Positions 6,647 to 7,653 of a stretch of DNA of 7,653 bases are shown here, in pieces. Location of the stretch: contig CAJTRW010000032.1 of the NCBI GenBank assembly GCA_910578765.1, positions 1 through 7,653 on the forward strand. The letters are read 5' to 3'. The stretch is from an uncultured Christensenella sp. GTDB taxonomy: Bacteria; Bacillota; Clostridia; Christensenellales; Borkfalkiaceae. Position 1 is the stretch's first letter; each line of letters begins with the position of its first letter. The notes beneath the pieces were generated by a model. That model did not search any database. It had not been told where the DNA came from and worked only from the letters and a program-made list of their open reading frames with translations. A program made the position numbers and the translations under genes.

Positions 6647-6675
6647 ATTATACCCAACCTCCGTAAAAAAGTAAA
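6647..6675 (-). promoter_or_regulatory. Promoter of the ileS operon
   Basis: TATAAT at 6652-6647, 17 bases after TTTACT (6675-6670), which matches TTGACA at four of six positions. Predicted transcript start is near 6640. The promoter lies within the 3' end of the frameshifted Cys-rich gene, and the -10 box contains that frame's stop codon. Confidence 0.7.
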
Positions 6676-6988
6676 GCAAATTGAAAACGTTTTTTAACCG
6701 AACCGATTTTCGTAAGTTCAAATTTTACGTCGCCGAGGATAAGCGCAATGTCGGCAAGGCTTTTGCGTATATCCTTTAATACTTTGTTTATATCCTTGTG
6801 TCGGGCCTCAACGCGCTTTTGTTGCGGCTTCCGTTTATCGCAAAGCTTGGGCGCATATTTAATTTTGCTTATAAGGGATGAACGGCGTCGTTATCGCAAT
6901 ATCCGCCTATCGTATTAAGTTTTGCACCCCTTATCACATAATAATTTTTAAAAAACTTACAGTTTTCACATTTTGTATCTTGTTGCAT
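6648..6988 (-). pseudogene. Frameshifted small Cys-rich protein (CENCKFF...), unnamed family
   Basis: The ATG at 6988-6986 follows a strong AAGGAGGG site by seven bases. Frame one reads MQQDTKCENCKFF, then YYVIRGAKLNTIGGYC, then AVHPL and a TAA at 6871-6869, only 39 codons. From 6875 the overlapping frame continues as LISKIKYAPKLCDKRKPQ, then KDINKVLKDIRKSLADIALI, and ends at TAA 6650-6648. Restoring one C to the CCC run at 6877-6875 gives one continuous 113-residue protein. The repaired protein has CxxC (7, 10), a Cys at 31 and a Cys in KLCDK, which suggests a possible metal site, followed by a likely amphipathic helix. I recall short proteins of this CENC...HP...CD pattern in Clostridia but know no function. 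It has its own promoter, divergent from the XRE genes. The break may be real decay or an assembly error; the junction does not look like a standard -1 slippery heptamer. Confidence 0.7.
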
Positions 6989-7011
6989 AATTGCGCCCTC
7001 CTTACAACAAT

Positions 7012-7040
7012 ATATTATCATAGTTTTCTGACATGGTCAA
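7012..7040 (-). promoter_or_regulatory. Promoter of the Cys-rich gene
   Basis: TTGACC (7040-7035) and TAATAT (7017-7012) are separated by 17 bases on the minus strand, upstream of the AAGGAGGG site. The -35 box is part of the TGACATGGTCA palindrome, so a repressor binding there could block it. Confidence 0.6.
7029..7039. promoter_or_regulatory. Candidate operator, TGAC-ATG-GTCA palindrome
   Basis: A perfect 4+4 inverted repeat with a 3-base centre, overlapping the -35 of the minus-strand promoter and lying 35 bases before the first XRE start. The octamer AGTTTTCT flanks it at 7022-7029 and 7052-7059, 30 bases apart (about three helical turns). A third copy is at 7316-7323, before the second XRE gene. 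These may be binding sites for the adjacent regulators, but such short AT-rich words can recur by chance. Confidence 0.35.
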
Positions 7041-7061
7041 CAAATTATGTAAGTTTTCTAT

Positions 7062-7067
7062 TATAAT
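7062..7067 (+). promoter_or_regulatory. -10 box placing the transcript start at the first XRE ATG
   Basis: A perfect TATAAT ends six bases before the ATG at 7074, so transcription would start at or next to the ATG. No Shine-Dalgarno sequence is present before that ATG. No good -35 is found at 16-18 bases, so activity may be weak or activator-dependent. Confidence 0.5.
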
Positions 7068-7073
7068 TTAATT

Positions 7074-7298
7074 ATGGAAATATTTGTAACGAGATTAAAT
7101 AAATTGCTAAAAGAAAACGGCGTATCCAAATATCGCTTGGCAAAAGATTTAAAAGTAAGCAATCAAACCGTGCTTTGGTGGTGCAACGGAACTAACGAAC
7201 CGAAAATCACTCATCTTAAAAATATTGCGTTATATTTTGACGTTACAACCGACTATTTAGTCGGGTTAGAGAATGAAAACGGAACAAAAATAAGATAA
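7074..7298 (+). CDS. XRE/Cro-family HTH regulator 1
   Basis: A 74-residue DNA-binding protein consisting almost only of an HTH_3 (Cro/C1-type) domain. Helix 2 is SKYRLAKDLKVS (18-29), followed by the recognition helix region NQTVLWWCNGTNEP (30-43) and the family's closing FDVTTDYLVGLE (55-66). Short proteins of this kind act as repressors in prophages, mobile elements and toxin-antitoxin loci. The ATG has no ribosome site and lies six bases after a TATAAT, so the mRNA may be leaderless. The gene is divergent from the frameshifted Cys-rich gene, and likely operators lie between them. The DNA is much more AT-rich than the ileS run. Target and ligand are unknown. Confidence 0.88.
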   Translation: MEIFVTRLNKLLKENGVSKYRLAKDLKVSNQTVLWWCNGTNEPKITHLKNIALYFDVTTDYLVGLENENGTKIR

Positions 7299-7349
7299 AT
7301 AAGTCTCGCTTGAAAAGTTTTCTTACTAAAAAAATTTAAGGTTAAAATT

Positions 7350-7553
7350 ATGTCCGCATTTGCGTCTCGGTTAAAAGAATTAAGAAACGAAAAAAATTTA
7401 ACTCAATTACAATTAGCTGAAATTTTCAATGTCAGTAAAACGACTATCTGCCAGTGGGAAACCTGCAAACAGGAACCCGACTTCGATAAGCTGACCGCTA
7501 TATCAAAATTTTTCGACGTTTCAACCGATTATTTATTGGGTTTGGAAGATTAA
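7350..7553 (+). CDS. XRE/Cro-family HTH regulator 2
   Basis: A 67-residue single-domain HTH_3 protein. It shows SRLKELRNEKNLTQLQLAEI (6-25), recognition region NVSKTTICQWETCKQEP (27-43) and FDVSTDYLLGLED (55-67). It is clearly related to regulator 1, particularly over the last 13 residues, but too different to be a recent duplicate. The start ATG follows a weak TAAGG (7337-7341) by eight bases. The 51-base gap to regulator 1 has no clear promoter, so the two may be co-transcribed, although an AGTTTTCT copy at 7316-7323 could mark separate control. No toxin or integrase partner is visible before the window ends. The role is likely transcriptional repression; the target is unknown. Confidence 0.88.
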   Translation: MSAFASRLKELRNEKNLTQLQLAEIFNVSKTTICQWETCKQEPDFDKLTAISKFFDVSTDYLLGLED

Positions 7554-7605
7554 ATTAAAAAAATAAGGACTTGTAGTCTGCAAAAATCAGACACTCATCC
7601 TTATT
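7553..7605. terminator. Hairpin terminator after the XRE pair, possibly bidirectional
   Basis: AATAAGGA (7562-7569) and TCCTTATT (7598-7605) form a perfect 8-bp outer stem, and GTCTG (7576-7580) and CAGAC (7588-7592) form an inner stem. Read on the minus strand, the outer stem is followed by TTATTTTTTT, a good U-tract, so it best fits a terminator for a gene entering from the right edge. Read on the plus strand, the following TTATTCATTCTCTT is weaker but could still end the XRE transcript. Confidence 0.6.
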
Positions 7606-7653
7606 CATTCTCTTGCTTATAAATAATATGATATAAAGCTTAGACGCTTTAAC
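7606..7653. other. Right edge, no gene assigned
   Basis: AT-rich. Two minus-strand frames are open from the edge, one ending in TAA near 7611 and one reading through the hairpin to a stop at 7551-7556. Either could be the 3' end of a convergent gene, but too little is present to choose. A small AAAGC/GCTTT inverted repeat lies at 7635-7650. Confidence 0.3.

Noticed and set aside
6869..6880. Programmed frameshift in the Cys-rich gene
   Set aside because: The junction CAT CCC TTA TAA is not an X XXY YYZ slippery heptamer, and I saw no downstream stimulatory structure. A one-base loss is simpler.
6878..7066. 62-codon plus-strand reading frame
   Set aside because: It is antisense to the start of the Cys-rich gene and its promoter, lacks a ribosome site and has a hydrophobic, AT-driven composition.

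Overview
The window looks like chromosome from a low- to mid-GC Bacillota, most likely an uncultured gut-type Clostridia. The grounds are a T-box leader ahead of ileS, strong GGAGG ribosome sites, an eukaryote-like (IleS2-type) isoleucyl-tRNA synthetase, and small XRE regulators ending in the DYLxGLE signature. The taxon is inference; no rRNA or other marker gene is present.

Layout, left to right. Positions 1-295 hold no intact gene. They carry two related, degraded minus-strand reading frames that share a WLR[SC]GGD core. Positions 296-6194 are a tight minus-strand gene run, transcribed right to left: ileS, feoA, feoB, rluA. feoA/feoB and feoB/rluA overlap by a few bases, and I see no convincing terminator between the genes. 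Positions 6195-6675 are the ileS promoter and a leader of about 445 nt: a T-box with an ATC (Ile) specifier and an intrinsic terminator, then about 200 nt of strongly foldable RNA before the ribosome site. Positions 6648-6988 (minus) are a small Cys-rich gene, absent from simple ORF calling because one base is missing. The ileS promoter lies inside its 3' end. Positions 7012-7067 are a divergent promoter region. Positions 7074-7553 hold two small plus-strand XRE-family HTH regulators in AT-rich DNA, followed by a hairpin terminator at 7562-7605 that may serve both strands.

How the parts fit together. Uncharged tRNA-Ile should promote read-through into ileS. Because feoA, feoB and rluA follow closely, the same switch may also affect a ferrous-iron transporter and an RNA pseudouridine synthase, unless they have promoters that I cannot see. 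Extra control points are visible: a possible ribosome-site switch before ileS and a perfect 12-bp inverted repeat over the feoA start codon. The FeoB is unusual in having a very short linker where the GDI domain should be and a degenerate G4 motif. I did not find a complete new defence or mobile system. The most notable items are the compound ileS leader, the divergent FeoB, the frameshifted Cys-rich gene and the tandem relics at the left edge.
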